From Halomonas qaidamensis (lineage in GTDB: Bacteria; Pseudomonadota; Gammaproteobacteria; Pseudomonadales; Halomonadaceae), in NCBI RefSeq assembly GCF_025917315.1, contig NZ_CP080627.1, forward strand, positions 2,728,001 through 2,792,000: a DNA stretch of 64,000 nucleotides, written 5' to 3'. The translations under genes were made by a program, and so were the position numbers. Numbering within the stretch: the stretch's first letter is position 1; each line of letters opens with the position of its first letter. The notes below the pieces were generated by a model, which was not told where the DNA came from, did no database searches, and saw nothing but the letters and a program-made list of their open reading frames with translations. Positions 18,886-27,506 of the stretch are shown here, one piece after another.

Positions 18886-19647
18886 TCATTGCACACTTAA
18901 AGAGTCACAAGGGACAAAAATCCATCCTTCGGCCGCTGGCATGTCTGCTGGCGGCCAGGCAACTGTCTCTTTAGCGTGCTCCAAGCTCCAGGCAAGGAGT
19001 GCACAGTGCCAAGCATCCTGGATATCCTGCTGCTTTGGCGTTGGCTGGTGCAACATGGAAGCAAACTCAGACGGCATTGTTACCTGATGACGTAGTGCAG
19101 CAAATGCCGCTGAGCGCTTGGCGGGCGTTGGGTAGCCTTCTACTACACTTAACGCACCCTCAGCACTTTGCCACTGCCCGCAAGCGGCAATATGCGGCGC
19201 AAAGCGCGCCAGCAGATGCATACCTTTAGTGGCCTGGCTGCCAATCATATCTTTGATGGGTGACAGCGGCGTGACACCTCGCTGAAACAGCCAGCGTTCA
19301 GTTTCGCGATATAGATACGGATTATCTTGAGAGCGGCCTAGCGCCTCAACAGCGTCACCTTTTGCCAGTGCCAACAGCGCCGTTGGTAGCGCAAGCGGCG
19401 TGTCTATTGCCATCACCACTCGTTCATTGCCACTTGCTGCGTATTGACACAGCCCCACTAGGCTATTTATCAAGTCACGGCTAGTTAGCGATTCGTTGAG
19501 CGCGGCTCGCAGATTGCCTCTCCACGGTGTCCCCACTAAGCGGAGTGTTTCATCTAACACCACCAACGCATCGCGGCTGGTGGGATTATTATCGCAATTC
19601 CAGCCGCCCACATCCCAGCCAATATAAAGCGACTCAGATACACTCAT
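18886..19647 (-). CDS. DUF429 family protein
   Basis: 253 residues. It opens with YIGWDVGGWNCDNN, an RNase H-like first strand with Asp, then VVMAIDTPLALP (about 77), RETERWLFQRGVTPLSP (about 112), VVEGYPTPAKR (about 167) and a C-terminal IQDAWHCALLAW with Asp near 208. This order (D, IDxPL, RxxER, E-x-YP, DAxxCA) is that of DUF429 proteins, predicted RNase H-fold hydrolases of unknown substrate. The start overlaps the mscS stop (TAATG), so it is translationally coupled to the channel gene. Confidence 0.75.
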   Translation of the reverse strand: MSVSESLYIGWDVGGWNCDNNPTSRDALVVLDETLRLVGTPWRGNLRAALNESLTSRDLINSLVGLCQYAASGNERVVMAIDTPLALPTALLALAKGDAVEALGRSQDNPYLYRETERWLFQRGVTPLSPIKDMIGSQATKGMHLLARFAPHIAACGQWQSAEGALSVVEGYPTPAKRSAAFAALRHQVTMPSEFASMLHQPTPKQQDIQDAWHCALLAWSLEHAKETVAWPPADMPAAEGWIFVPCDSLSVQ

Positions 19648-20474
19648 TAGCTGGCGGCACCCCGTGTATCCAAGGCCGCATCAGGCGGCAACAACGCTGG
19701 GGTAACGCCCGCCGCGCTTAGCACCTGTTTACCGCGCACGGTTAAATCGGTGATAAACAAAAACTGTTGCCGAGGATCCACCGGGTAGGCACGAATACGG
19801 TAATGGGTTCCCCAAGGTTTCTCCTCTGCTACGACAATAATCGGCTTATCAAATTTCAGGTAAGCACTGGTTAACGCGACGTCTCGTAGCGCCTTGCGCA
19901 CCCAGCCAGCTTCATGCTCCGGCTGAAGATAAAAGCTTGCCACGCACTGAAGACTGGTGCCGCCATTGTTGGCGTTATAAATGGCTGAATCCCAAAGTTT
20001 AAGATGAGGCACCGCAACCAGATCATCGTCAGGCGTAAGGATTTCTACGGTGCGCATTCCAACATGCTTTACTTCGCCGTAAGTTCCCTCGATATTGACC
20101 CAATCCCCAGGCCGATAGGGCAATTCAACGGCAGATACTACTCCTGCAATTAGGCTGCTGACATAGTCTTTCAGGGCAAAGCCAATCGCCAGGCCAATGG
20201 CCCCCAGTAGCGTTACCATATTGCGCAAGGAAGGCTCAATGACAATAGGTACAGCAATCGCCAGCGCGGTAATTAAAATCAGCAGGCGGGTTAGCGGCAC
20301 TAGCGCAAATACTCGGAATCGAAGCTGTCCATGAAGCCGATTAGCCAACCAGTTGAGCCCCCGCTGACTAGCAATGATCAGTATCACTGTGCTGACTAGA
20401 ATGACGCCTAATGTGATCAACATTTGACTATCAAATTCATTAAACAGTTTGGCGTACTGCTCTTGATCGTCCAT
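19647..20474 (-). CDS. Small-conductance mechanosensitive channel (MscS family)
   Basis: 275 residues. Helices at about 15-35, 55-77 and the pore helix near 85-110 (NMVTLLGAIGLAIGFALKDYVSSLIAG) are followed by the beta domain with RPGDWVNIEGTYGEVKHVGMRTVEI (about 122-150), the MscS signature, and a short alpha/beta domain. It gates under membrane tension to release solutes on hypo-osmotic shock. AGGAG precedes the ATG. It lies 8 bp after the 398-residue unknown gene and overlaps the DUF429 gene, forming a three-gene unit. Confidence 0.93.
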   Translation of the reverse strand: MDDQEQYAKLFNEFDSQMLITLGVILVSTVILIIASQRGLNWLANRLHGQLRFRVFALVPLTRLLILITALAIAVPIVIEPSLRNMVTLLGAIGLAIGFALKDYVSSLIAGVVSAVELPYRPGDWVNIEGTYGEVKHVGMRTVEILTPDDDLVAVPHLKLWDSAIYNANNGGTSLQCVASFYLQPEHEAGWVRKALRDVALTSAYLKFDKPIIVVAEEKPWGTHYRIRAYPVDPRQQFLFITDLTVRGKQVLSAAGVTPALLPPDAALDTRGAAS

Positions 20475-20482
20475 GTCAGCTC

Positions 20483-21679
20483 CTAAAGCGGGTCCACTAG
20501 GTAGTTACGCGATTCCAGCAGTTGCCTTACGCTGGCGTAGCTTAAGGGAGCCACTTGCCAACGTCCTTGATGACAACTAAGAATTTCTTGGCGAGCCAGC
20601 GCCAATCGAGCGCCCAGCGCTTCATGATGTGAAAATGGCAGAACATGGCCTAACGCCTGATCCTCTAGCCCTCCATGAATTAACAAAGCATGTAGTAACA
20701 ATGTTGCCACATCTCCTGTATCAGTAGGCAACTCTGCTTCTGCTAACGCGTCTAACAACCAAAGCTCTTCTTGAGACTGCTCTTCTTGAAACTGCTCGTC
20801 AGAGCGCTCGGTATTGCAGCTTTCAACCGGCTTTCGCAAGCGCTCCCGCCAGTAGTGCCAGGCTATACCCAAATGCCCCCGACAGTGGGCCGCCAGACGT
20901 TGCAACTCTTTATAGGAGCGCTCACGCTCATCGTCATCTTCACTCGTGTTGGCAAGAATAGGCCGCCCCGTACGGGAGCTATATACCGTTGGGAAGACAC
21001 CACCATCATTCGCCAACTGAGTAAAATAGTGTGCCAGCTGCTCACCTTCTAGCGCCTGCAAGGTAACCACGGGGACGCCCTCCAAACCCACCGCATGCTG
21101 CAGGTAAGCATACGTCCAGCTATCACAACCTATTACGCCTTGCCCTAGGCGGCCACTTAAGGCCCGCTCTAACAGTTCGCGCACACCTTGTAAGCCAAGA
21201 CTATGACGTAAAAAATGCCTCTCTAGGGTAGGAATTGCCCAACGACGCTGATGACCACAACGCTCCACCCACTCAAGACACCCGTCAACAAGCTCTGCAA
21301 AGGTTGGCGTGGACAGGCAACTGACATCCTGCTGCTGCGCCCAATGGCTAACGACTGCACCGTGGCCACCATAAGGGGGAGAAATAAACAGTACGACCGG
21401 TGCATCAGCATATTCACCCATGGCTTGGCTAAGGGCATTAGCTGCTGGCACCCAATCAATAGCAGGTACCCAATGTGAAAGCGCGACTTCAGGCAACTTA
21501 CGCAGCTCGCTCTCTTCCTTTGCCTGGCGTTCCGAGGCCTCTTTACCAATTATCCACGTGGTTGCTGCTCGCCAGCTACGCCGCCACTGGCTGGCTTGGG
21601 TCTGCTCTGGTGTTTGAAACGACTCAAGTGCCACGACTTGCCATGGCGATAAAGCAGACTTCGATAAGCGCTGCGTCAT
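20483..21679 (-). CDS. Unknown protein with a degenerate P-loop-like motif
   Basis: 398 residues, soluble, no signal or membrane segment. I do not recognise the family. A hydrophobic strand (residues 94-99) runs into PPYGGHGAVVSHWA (101-114), placed like a Walker A loop but lacking the GK[ST]. A second strand-like stretch is GVIGCDSWTYAYL (about 183-195). The middle carries an acidic linker (TSEDDDERERSY) and a Glu/Gln-rich stretch (about 295-310). GAGG precedes the ATG. Only 8 bp separate it from mscS, so a shared function with the channel is likely but unproven. It is possibly an inactive NTPase-like regulator. Confidence 0.65.
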   Translation of the reverse strand: MTQRLSKSALSPWQVVALESFQTPEQTQASQWRRSWRAATTWIIGKEASERQAKEESELRKLPEVALSHWVPAIDWVPAANALSQAMGEYADAPVVLFISPPYGGHGAVVSHWAQQQDVSCLSTPTFAELVDGCLEWVERCGHQRRWAIPTLERHFLRHSLGLQGVRELLERALSGRLGQGVIGCDSWTYAYLQHAVGLEGVPVVTLQALEGEQLAHYFTQLANDGGVFPTVYSSRTGRPILANTSEDDDERERSYKELQRLAAHCRGHLGIAWHYWRERLRKPVESCNTERSDEQFQEEQSQEELWLLDALAEAELPTDTGDVATLLLHALLIHGGLEDQALGHVLPFSHHEALGARLALARQEILSCHQGRWQVAPLSYASVRQLLESRNYLVDPL

Positions 21680-21720
21680 ATGCCGCCTCGAACATAAATA
21701 AGTAGATTAAGATTAGCATG

Positions 21721-21779
21721 CCTCATAGTGAGGTTGAGGAAATAGTGTTATTGAGGGGTTAGCCGAACTTATCGGCTAA
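21721..21779. promoter_or_regulatory. Two inverted repeats in a divergent promoter region
   Basis: CCTCA-TAG-TGAGG (21721-21733) and TTAGCCGA-ACTTA-TCGGCTAA (21759-21779) are perfect inverted repeats in the 156 bp between the 398-residue gene (minus) and the 90-residue gene (plus). They could be operators. The second could also fold in RNA, but it lacks a U-run. Confidence 0.4.
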
Positions 21780-21835
21780 TATAAAGTCGTTAGTCAGTAA
21801 CTACCCCATATGAGAGCAAAGCGCAGGAGGCGATA

Positions 21836-22108
21836 ATGAGCGTAGTTAACGTCACAATGGCAGAACTGCATGAGAAGCTTTCAAAATGCATTGCAGGCGA
21901 ACGGGTGCTTATTGACCACGAGGGAAATCGATTTAGCGCCCGTATTCAGCACGTTGGCTTAATGGGACTAAAAGTCATCCCGGAAACTCAGATTAAGAAC
22001 AGCACAGGCGACCCTGGCGATATCGATGGTGTGACAGTGCCTTACGACGACATTTGGGAACTTGAAGTCAAAGGCGTGGTGTATAGCCGTCAAAACGACG
22101 ACGTTTGA
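21836..22108 (+). CDS. Small conserved-looking protein, unknown function
   Basis: 90 residues, soluble, acidic. An AGGAGG site sits seven bases before the ATG, so translation is likely. The sequence alternates short beta-like stretches (RVLIDHEGNRFSARIQHVGLMG, GVTVPYDDIWELEVKGVVY), suggesting a small beta domain. I do not recognise the family. It is divergent from the mscS-containing unit. Confidence 0.65.
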   Translation: MSVVNVTMAELHEKLSKCIAGERVLIDHEGNRFSARIQHVGLMGLKVIPETQIKNSTGDPGDIDGVTVPYDDIWELEVKGVVYSRQNDDV

Positions 22109-22125
22109 AAAGACGTTTTGCTAAA

Positions 22126-22266
22126 TTAACCTGCCAACGCGGAGGCAACACGTTCCAGCACCAGCGTCTCGCGATGAATAGATAATCCCATGCTGGCAGG
22201 CTGACGTGCGATAACACTACGGTTGTGTTTGAGCGCTTCTTCCAGCGGTACCCATTTCGCTGACAT
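22126..22266 (-). CDS. Possible 46-residue ORF or gene remnant
   Basis: A minus-strand frame of 46 codons beginning MSAKWVPLEEALKHNR and ending ERVASALAG. A 21-codon frame (starting MQHIAHLIHS) ends a few bases upstream of it, in the same 326-bp gap between the 90-residue gene and the zinc-independent oxidoreductase. Codon use looks coding-like but the ribosome site is weak and I know no homologue. It may be a small protein or the decayed end of a gene. Confidence 0.35.
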   Translation of the reverse strand: MSAKWVPLEEALKHNRSVIARQPASMGLSIHRETLVLERVASALAG

Positions 22267-22359
22267 ACCGTTCGCTTATTCGTTATCTCCCAGGCTTGCC
22301 TGACCTAACGTGCTATGAATAAGATGGGCAATATGCTGCATGTATGTCACCGGCAAATA

Positions 22360-22390
22360 AAAGCGGCCATTCTACGTAAATGGCCGCTTT
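22360..22390. terminator. Terminator hairpin
   Basis: AAAGCGGCCAT and ATGGCCGCTTT form an 11-bp perfect stem with a 9-base loop. On the minus strand the stem is followed by TTATTTGCC. It lies after the oxidoreductase gene (minus, ending at 22435, upstream on that strand) and could also stop transcripts of the plus-strand 90-residue gene. Confidence 0.75.
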
Positions 22391-22434
22391 AATTCACTTG
22401 CCTAGAAGCAACGTCATGCGCTCTCCCAGTGAGA

Positions 22435-23442
22435 CTAGAAGGTTAGGCAGATTTTGCCGAAGTGTTTGCCTGACTCCTGATGACGAAACGCATCGGCAAT
22501 CTCATGTAGCGCAAACTCTCGGTCGATAATCGGCTTGAGACCGAGAGTATCAATGGCGCGGATCATATCAATTTGGTCACGGCGACTACCTACAATCAAG
22601 CCTTTCAGCGTGGCCTGCTTAGCCATCAGCTTAATGGTTGGTATATCCCCCTGACGGCCGGTAAGTATGCCAATTAAAGCAATGTGGCCGCCAATTTTGA
22701 CCGCATCAATGGATTGCGGCAACGTGCCGGGGCCGCCGACTTCCACAATATGATCAACCCCTTCGCCAGCGGTCAATTCACTAACGGCTTTACCCCACTC
22801 TGGCGTCGTTTTGTAATTAATCACATGATCAGCGCCCAACGTCTTGAGGCGTTCCAGCTTCTCATCGGAAGATGACGTCGCAATTACCTGAGCGCCCATC
22901 ATCTTGGCAAACTGCAGCGCAAAAATGGAAACGCCGCCAGTACCCAATACCAGTACGGTATCACCTGCTTTAATGCCACCATCTACCACCAGCGCGCGCC
23001 AAGCGGTTAAACCAGCGGTGGTTAGCGTTGCCGCTTCCGCATGGCTGTAACCTTTCGGCTGATGGGTGAACGAATTAGCAGATGCCACCACCTGCTCGCG
23101 GGCATAGCCGTCAATGCCATCCCCTGGGGTGGTACGGAAATCAGCGATTCGCGCAGGCCCTTCGAGCCAACCTGGGAAAAACGTCGATACCACCGCATCA
23201 CCCACAGCGAACTCGCTAACACCTTCGCCAACCGCTTCAACCACGCCAGCACCATCTGACATGGGAATACGGCCATCCTCAGTAGGAATCATGCCCGCCA
23301 CCACGGCGTAGTCGTGGAAGTTAAGCGAGCTGGCGTGTAGACGTACTTTAATTTCACCGGGGCCTGGCTCGCCCGGCGCCGCTAGGTCAACCACGTCCAG
23401 TTTATCTAAACCGCCGGGCTGTTGAAGCTGAATGGCTTGCAT
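22435..23442 (-). CDS. Zinc-independent MDR-family NAD(P)H oxidoreductase
   Basis: 335 residues. A medium-chain dehydrogenase/reductase with an N-terminal GroES-like domain (about 25-130; LHASSLNFHDYAVVAG, SDGAGVVEAVGEGV) and a Rossmann domain with VLVLGTGGVSIFALQFAKMMGA (about 160-182). The catalytic-zinc Cys and the structural-zinc Cys cluster are absent, so it belongs to the quinone oxidoreductase/enoyl reductase side. The substrate is unknown. AGGAGG precedes the ATG. It is monocistronic with a terminator 45 bp downstream. Confidence 0.85.
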   Translation of the reverse strand: MQAIQLQQPGGLDKLDVVDLAAPGEPGPGEIKVRLHASSLNFHDYAVVAGMIPTEDGRIPMSDGAGVVEAVGEGVSEFAVGDAVVSTFFPGWLEGPARIADFRTTPGDGIDGYAREQVVASANSFTHQPKGYSHAEAATLTTAGLTAWRALVVDGGIKAGDTVLVLGTGGVSIFALQFAKMMGAQVIATSSSDEKLERLKTLGADHVINYKTTPEWGKAVSELTAGEGVDHIVEVGGPGTLPQSIDAVKIGGHIALIGILTGRQGDIPTIKLMAKQATLKGLIVGSRRDQIDMIRAIDTLGLKPIIDREFALHEIADAFRHQESGKHFGKICLTF

Positions 23443-23497
23443 CGCTACCTCCTGTTGAAAGTGCTTAGCTAGAATCGCTCAATAAGCGACTGGTCTA

Positions 23498-25405
23498 TTA
23501 AGAGCTGGGGGCAGTGTGGTCAGTATCAAGGCCAAGATCAAGGTCGTGACCCAAAAAGCCCCCTGACTGACGCTGCCATAAGCTGGCATAAATGCCGTTA
23601 TGGGCTAACAGTTCTTGGTGCGTACCACTCTCTACCATGCGCCCTTCATCTACTACAATTAACCGGTCAAGCATCGCAATGGTAGAGAGTCGATGAGCAA
23701 TGGCAATCACCGTTTTGCCTTCCATCAGCGAATCGAGTTGCTCTTGAATCGCGGCTTCCACTTCGGAATCCAACGCTGAGGTAGCCTCGTCCAACACCAG
23801 AATGGGGGCGTTTTTAAGCAGTACGCGGGCAATAGCAATACGCTGGCGCTGACCACCGGATAGTTTCACACCACGCTCGCCGACATGGGCGTCTAATCCG
23901 CGCCGCCCTTTAGGGTCGACCAACTCGTTGATAAAGGTATCTGCATGGGCGCGGCACACTGCTTGCCACACATCATCATCGCTGGCATGAGGACTACCGT
24001 AGCGAATATTATCTCTCAGCGAACGATGCAGTAGCGAGGTATCCTGGGTCACCATGCCAATCTGATGGCGCAATGAGGTTTGGGTAACCTCAGCAATATC
24101 CTGCCCATCAATCAAGATGCGCCCGCCCTGTAAGTCATAAAAGCGCAGCAACAGGTTTGCCAGCGTCGATTTTCCCGCGCCAGAACGGCCAATCAGGCCA
24201 ATTTTCTCGCCAGGTTTAATCGTCAAACTCAGCCCGTCAAACACGTTTTTACTTTCACCTTCAGCTTGGGCGTACTGAAAGCGCAGCGCATCAAACACAA
24301 TTTCGCCCTTGGGCACCGCAAGCGCGTTAGCATTTGGTGCATCTTTGATCGTGGGCTCCTGGGCGATGGTATTCATACCATCTTGCACGGTACCGATGTT
24401 TTCAAACAGTCCGGCCACTTCCCATAAAATCCAATCTGACATAAAGCGGATACGCATTACCAGAGCAATCGCAATGGCCAACACACCCAGGGAAATGGCG
24501 TCCAAATACCAGGCGCTGATCGCCATGCCTGCCGTTCCCACCAGCAGCAGCGTGTTGAGCAGCGTTAGGCAAACACTCATGATGGTGACTAGCCGCATTT
24601 GCCGATGCACAGTCCCCATGAAACCTTGCATCGCATCCTTGGCGTAGCTCTGCTCACGCTCGGTATCAGCAAACAGCTTAATCGTTTGGATATTGCTGTA
24701 ACTATCAACCACGCGCCCTGTCATCTGGGCACGGGCATCGGCCTGAGCCATTGAAACGTCGCGCAGGCGCGGCACAAAAAAGCGCATAATGCTTAAATAA
24801 CCGACCAACCAAAGTCCTAGCGGCAGCAGTAGCCACGGGTCAGCACGGCCTAGTAAAATTGCCGCCCCGGTAAAGTACACGATGGCGTAAACCATTAGAT
24901 CCATCACTTTGGTGACGGTCTCACGAATGGCCAACGCTGTTTGCATGACTTTTTGCGACACCCGCCCTGCAAACTCATCCTGATAAAACGCTAGGCTTTG
25001 GCTAAGCATATGGCGGTGAGAAAGCCAGCGGCCGATCATCGGGTAGTTACCGAAGATACTTTGGTGAGTCACCAGTGACTGCGCCAGCACCAGTAGCGGC
25101 AGGCCGATAATTACCAACACGCCCACACCTGCCAGCCAAAGCCCATGATCCGACCAGAAATTAGCGCGTTCTACGTTACCCAGCCAGTCGACCAAGTCGC
25201 CCATATAACTAAAAAACACCACTTCCGCCGCAGAGACCAGGGCAGTCGCTAGCGACATCAGTAACAGCCACGGCCAAACGGGGCGCGAAAAATGCCAAAT
25301 AAACGGCAGCAGACCTTTCGGAGGCGTGGCAACCTCGCCTTCGGGATAGGGGTTCACCCGCGTTTCAAAGTAACGGAATAGCGGCGCTAGTAAACGTGAC
25401 AGCAT
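23498..25405 (-). CDS. ABC exporter, fused membrane and ATPase domains (MsbA/ABCB type)
   Basis: 635 residues. A six-helix type IV exporter domain (about 40-340) is fused to an ATPase (about 370-610) with Walker A GLIGRSGAGKSTLANLLL, signature LSGGQRQRIAIAR, Walker B ILVLDEATSALD and switch His in AIAHRLST. Such half-transporters work as homodimers. The substrate is not deducible; lipid, drug and metal-peptide exporters share this layout. An AAAGG site precedes the ATG. The N-terminus is 30-40 residues longer than MsbA. The AbrB-type permease gene lies 36 bp upstream and may share the transcript. Confidence 0.88.
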   Translation of the reverse strand: MLSRLLAPLFRYFETRVNPYPEGEVATPPKGLLPFIWHFSRPVWPWLLLMSLATALVSAAEVVFFSYMGDLVDWLGNVERANFWSDHGLWLAGVGVLVIIGLPLLVLAQSLVTHQSIFGNYPMIGRWLSHRHMLSQSLAFYQDEFAGRVSQKVMQTALAIRETVTKVMDLMVYAIVYFTGAAILLGRADPWLLLPLGLWLVGYLSIMRFFVPRLRDVSMAQADARAQMTGRVVDSYSNIQTIKLFADTEREQSYAKDAMQGFMGTVHRQMRLVTIMSVCLTLLNTLLLVGTAGMAISAWYLDAISLGVLAIAIALVMRIRFMSDWILWEVAGLFENIGTVQDGMNTIAQEPTIKDAPNANALAVPKGEIVFDALRFQYAQAEGESKNVFDGLSLTIKPGEKIGLIGRSGAGKSTLANLLLRFYDLQGGRILIDGQDIAEVTQTSLRHQIGMVTQDTSLLHRSLRDNIRYGSPHASDDDVWQAVCRAHADTFINELVDPKGRRGLDAHVGERGVKLSGGQRQRIAIARVLLKNAPILVLDEATSALDSEVEAAIQEQLDSLMEGKTVIAIAHRLSTIAMLDRLIVVDEGRMVESGTHQELLAHNGIYASLWQRQSGGFLGHDLDLGLDTDHTAPSS

Positions 25406-25441
25406 GGAAGGTCCTTTCGTTACCTTGGTGGACAGACGTAG

Positions 25442-26482
25442 TTAAGAAGATTGATGACGCAATAGCCAACGAGCCCAAAAAGGGGCCACAATCATCAGTG
25501 TGACCATACGCAGTAGGTGGTGAAAGGCTACAAACACTGGGTCGATATTAAGCGCGACAGCAAGAATAGCCATTTCACCGATGCCGCCGGGAGCTAGCGC
25601 TAATAGAGCAACGTCACGGCGCACGCCCAGCAGCTGGTGGATCAGTTCAGCAAACAGCGCTAATACCACCAGAGCAAGCAGCGTCGCCACCCCCGACTGC
25701 CATAAATAGCGCCCGAGCAAGCGCCGTGTTATGCCCTGAAAACGCGAGCCAATCGCGCTGCCTAGCACCCACAACATGAGGTTCATTCCCCAACTAGGCA
25801 ACGTAAGGCTTGCAAGCCCAAACCCAGACAACAAGGCCGCCATAATAAGCGGCGCAAGTAGCGCCGCACTTGGAATGCGCAGCCACTGGCCCATGGGTAA
25901 TAAGAAAGGAATAGTGAGCAGCATCCAACCGTGCTCAAGGGTGGCCTGTGCCGGCCCAATGTCACCTGCACCGCCTTCAAATGCCCAAAACAGAGGAGGA
26001 AGAAACAGAATGACGAGGATAATACGAAGCGACTGGGCAATGGCGATACGTTGCGGGTCACCGCCACATTTATCACCGAGCATGATCATTGCCGTCATTG
26101 CCCCTGGCGATGAACCAAACCAAGCACTGACCGGGTCGAAGCCACAGCGACGATACCACGCCGCGGCAACAGCGGTAGAGGCCACAACACCAGCCAGCAA
26201 GAGTGCCGCAGAGATTGGCCAGTCCAACACACGATGGGCAAGTTGAGGCGTCACCTGGCTGCCCAGCACTAATCCCATAACCGCTAAAAACACATTGCGC
26301 AGCGGTTCAGGTACGCTCACGTTGATGCCTTTCGCTGACATCAGCAGGTTGGCAATCAATGGGCCTAACATCCAGGCAAGCGGTAAGCCGGTGAGCTGAA
26401 AAATAACGCCACCTACTGCACCTACGGCAAGCGACGTTACCAGCCCCTTTGCACTGTCTGCGCTGACAAGGATGCCCTTCAC
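25442..26482 (-). CDS. AbrB-type (PF05145) membrane transporter
   Basis: 346 residues with about ten hydrophobic helices in two similar halves (GGVIFQLTGLPLAWMLGPLIANLL at the start of the first; LLAPLIMAALLSGFGL at the second). The tail GGIGEMAILAVALNIDPVFVAFHHLLRMV is the family hallmark. These proteins are called AbrB or ammonia-monooxygenase-like by misnomer and are permeases of poorly known substrate. I start at GTG 26482, which has GGAGGG upstream; a GTG at 26494 lacks one. Confidence 0.82.
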   Translation of the reverse strand: MKGILVSADSAKGLVTSLAVGAVGGVIFQLTGLPLAWMLGPLIANLLMSAKGINVSVPEPLRNVFLAVMGLVLGSQVTPQLAHRVLDWPISAALLLAGVVASTAVAAAWYRRCGFDPVSAWFGSSPGAMTAMIMLGDKCGGDPQRIAIAQSLRIILVILFLPPLFWAFEGGAGDIGPAQATLEHGWMLLTIPFLLPMGQWLRIPSAALLAPLIMAALLSGFGLASLTLPSWGMNLMLWVLGSAIGSRFQGITRRLLGRYLWQSGVATLLALVVLALFAELIHQLLGVRRDVALLALAPGGIGEMAILAVALNIDPVFVAFHHLLRMVTLMIVAPFWARWLLRHQSS

Positions 26483-26598
26483 GCTTCCCTCCACCCTAAT
26501 CTCTAACGTTAAAACGCAATTGTTAACCTGCTAAGCGTAAACGTTAGCTTACCACCATAAAGGGCATTTAGGGCGTTAGTCGCAAGGTGCTGCTAGCC

Positions 26599-27456
26599 TC
26601 AATCTTCGTCTTCATCACCGCGCATTCGCGCCTGTCGATCGGCCTCTTCTTCAATAGCATCGTCAATCACTTCTAATAGCTCATCGACATTGGCAATGTG
26701 GCTATCAAGCTCGAAGTGGCCGGTCAGTTTGCTGTCGGGGTGCAGCTTGCCTGATTCATATAAAGCCCACATTTCTTTACCATAGTGGGTGGTGAGAAGC
26801 TCCGGCGCGAAACGACCAAAGTAGGCGCGCATATTATCAACATCGCGCTCTAACATTGCTTCTGCACTATTATTGCCCGCTGCATCCACTGCCTGGGGCA
26901 AGTCGATAATCACTGGCCCTTCAGCATCTACCAACACATTGAATTCTGATAAATCACCATGAATCAGACCTGCACACAGCATCCGCACCACGTCTTGAAT
27001 CACTTTGGCGTGATAGCGAAGCGCTTGCTCATGAGTGAGGGTCACTTCATCCAGGCGCGGCGCCACGTTCCCCTCGGCATCGCTAATCATTTCCATGAGC
27101 AGTACGCCATCAACAAACCCATGTGGCTCAGGCACACGTACATCGGCGGCGGCAAGACGATATAGCGCATCGACTTCCGCATTCAACCACGCCTGCTCCT
27201 GCTCTTTTTGGCCGTAGCGGGTCTTTTTAGCCATGGCGCGAGAACGACGACTATTGCGCTCCTTACGCCCTTCTTGATACTGCACGGCCTGTTTAAAGCT
27301 ACGCTGTTTAGCTTCTTTAAAGACCTTGGCACAACGTACTTCTTCACCGCAGCGCACGACATACACCTGCGCCTCTTTACCACTCATTAACTGCACCAGC
27401 ACCTCATCGATCATTCCATCATCGACCAGGGGCTGTAATCGCTTAGGGATTTTCAT
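26599..27456 (-). CDS. RIO-family serine kinase
   Basis: 285 residues. A RIO1-type kinase: the nucleotide loop region SGKEAQVYVVRC (about 24-35), the catalytic loop HGDLSEFNVLV (about 167-177) and the metal-binding IDLPQAVD (about 184-191) are all present. The Asp of HGD and the Asp of IDLPQ indicate activity. A basic insertion (RKERNSRRSRAMAKKTRYGQKEQE, described here by its Arg/Lys richness at about 66-90) and an acidic tail are typical. Bacterial members are poorly characterised. I start at MKIPKR by homology; the frame is open 13 codons further upstream. Confidence 0.88.
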   Translation of the reverse strand: MKIPKRLQPLVDDGMIDEVLVQLMSGKEAQVYVVRCGEEVRCAKVFKEAKQRSFKQAVQYQEGRKERNSRRSRAMAKKTRYGQKEQEQAWLNAEVDALYRLAAADVRVPEPHGFVDGVLLMEMISDAEGNVAPRLDEVTLTHEQALRYHAKVIQDVVRMLCAGLIHGDLSEFNVLVDAEGPVIIDLPQAVDAAGNNSAEAMLERDVDNMRAYFGRFAPELLTTHYGKEMWALYESGKLHPDSKLTGHFELDSHIANVDELLEVIDDAIEEEADRQARMRGDEDED

Positions 27457-27506
27457 GGTTAGCTGCGTCGGCTCCTCTTTACTATCTGTGCACAATCATT
27501 AATCGA

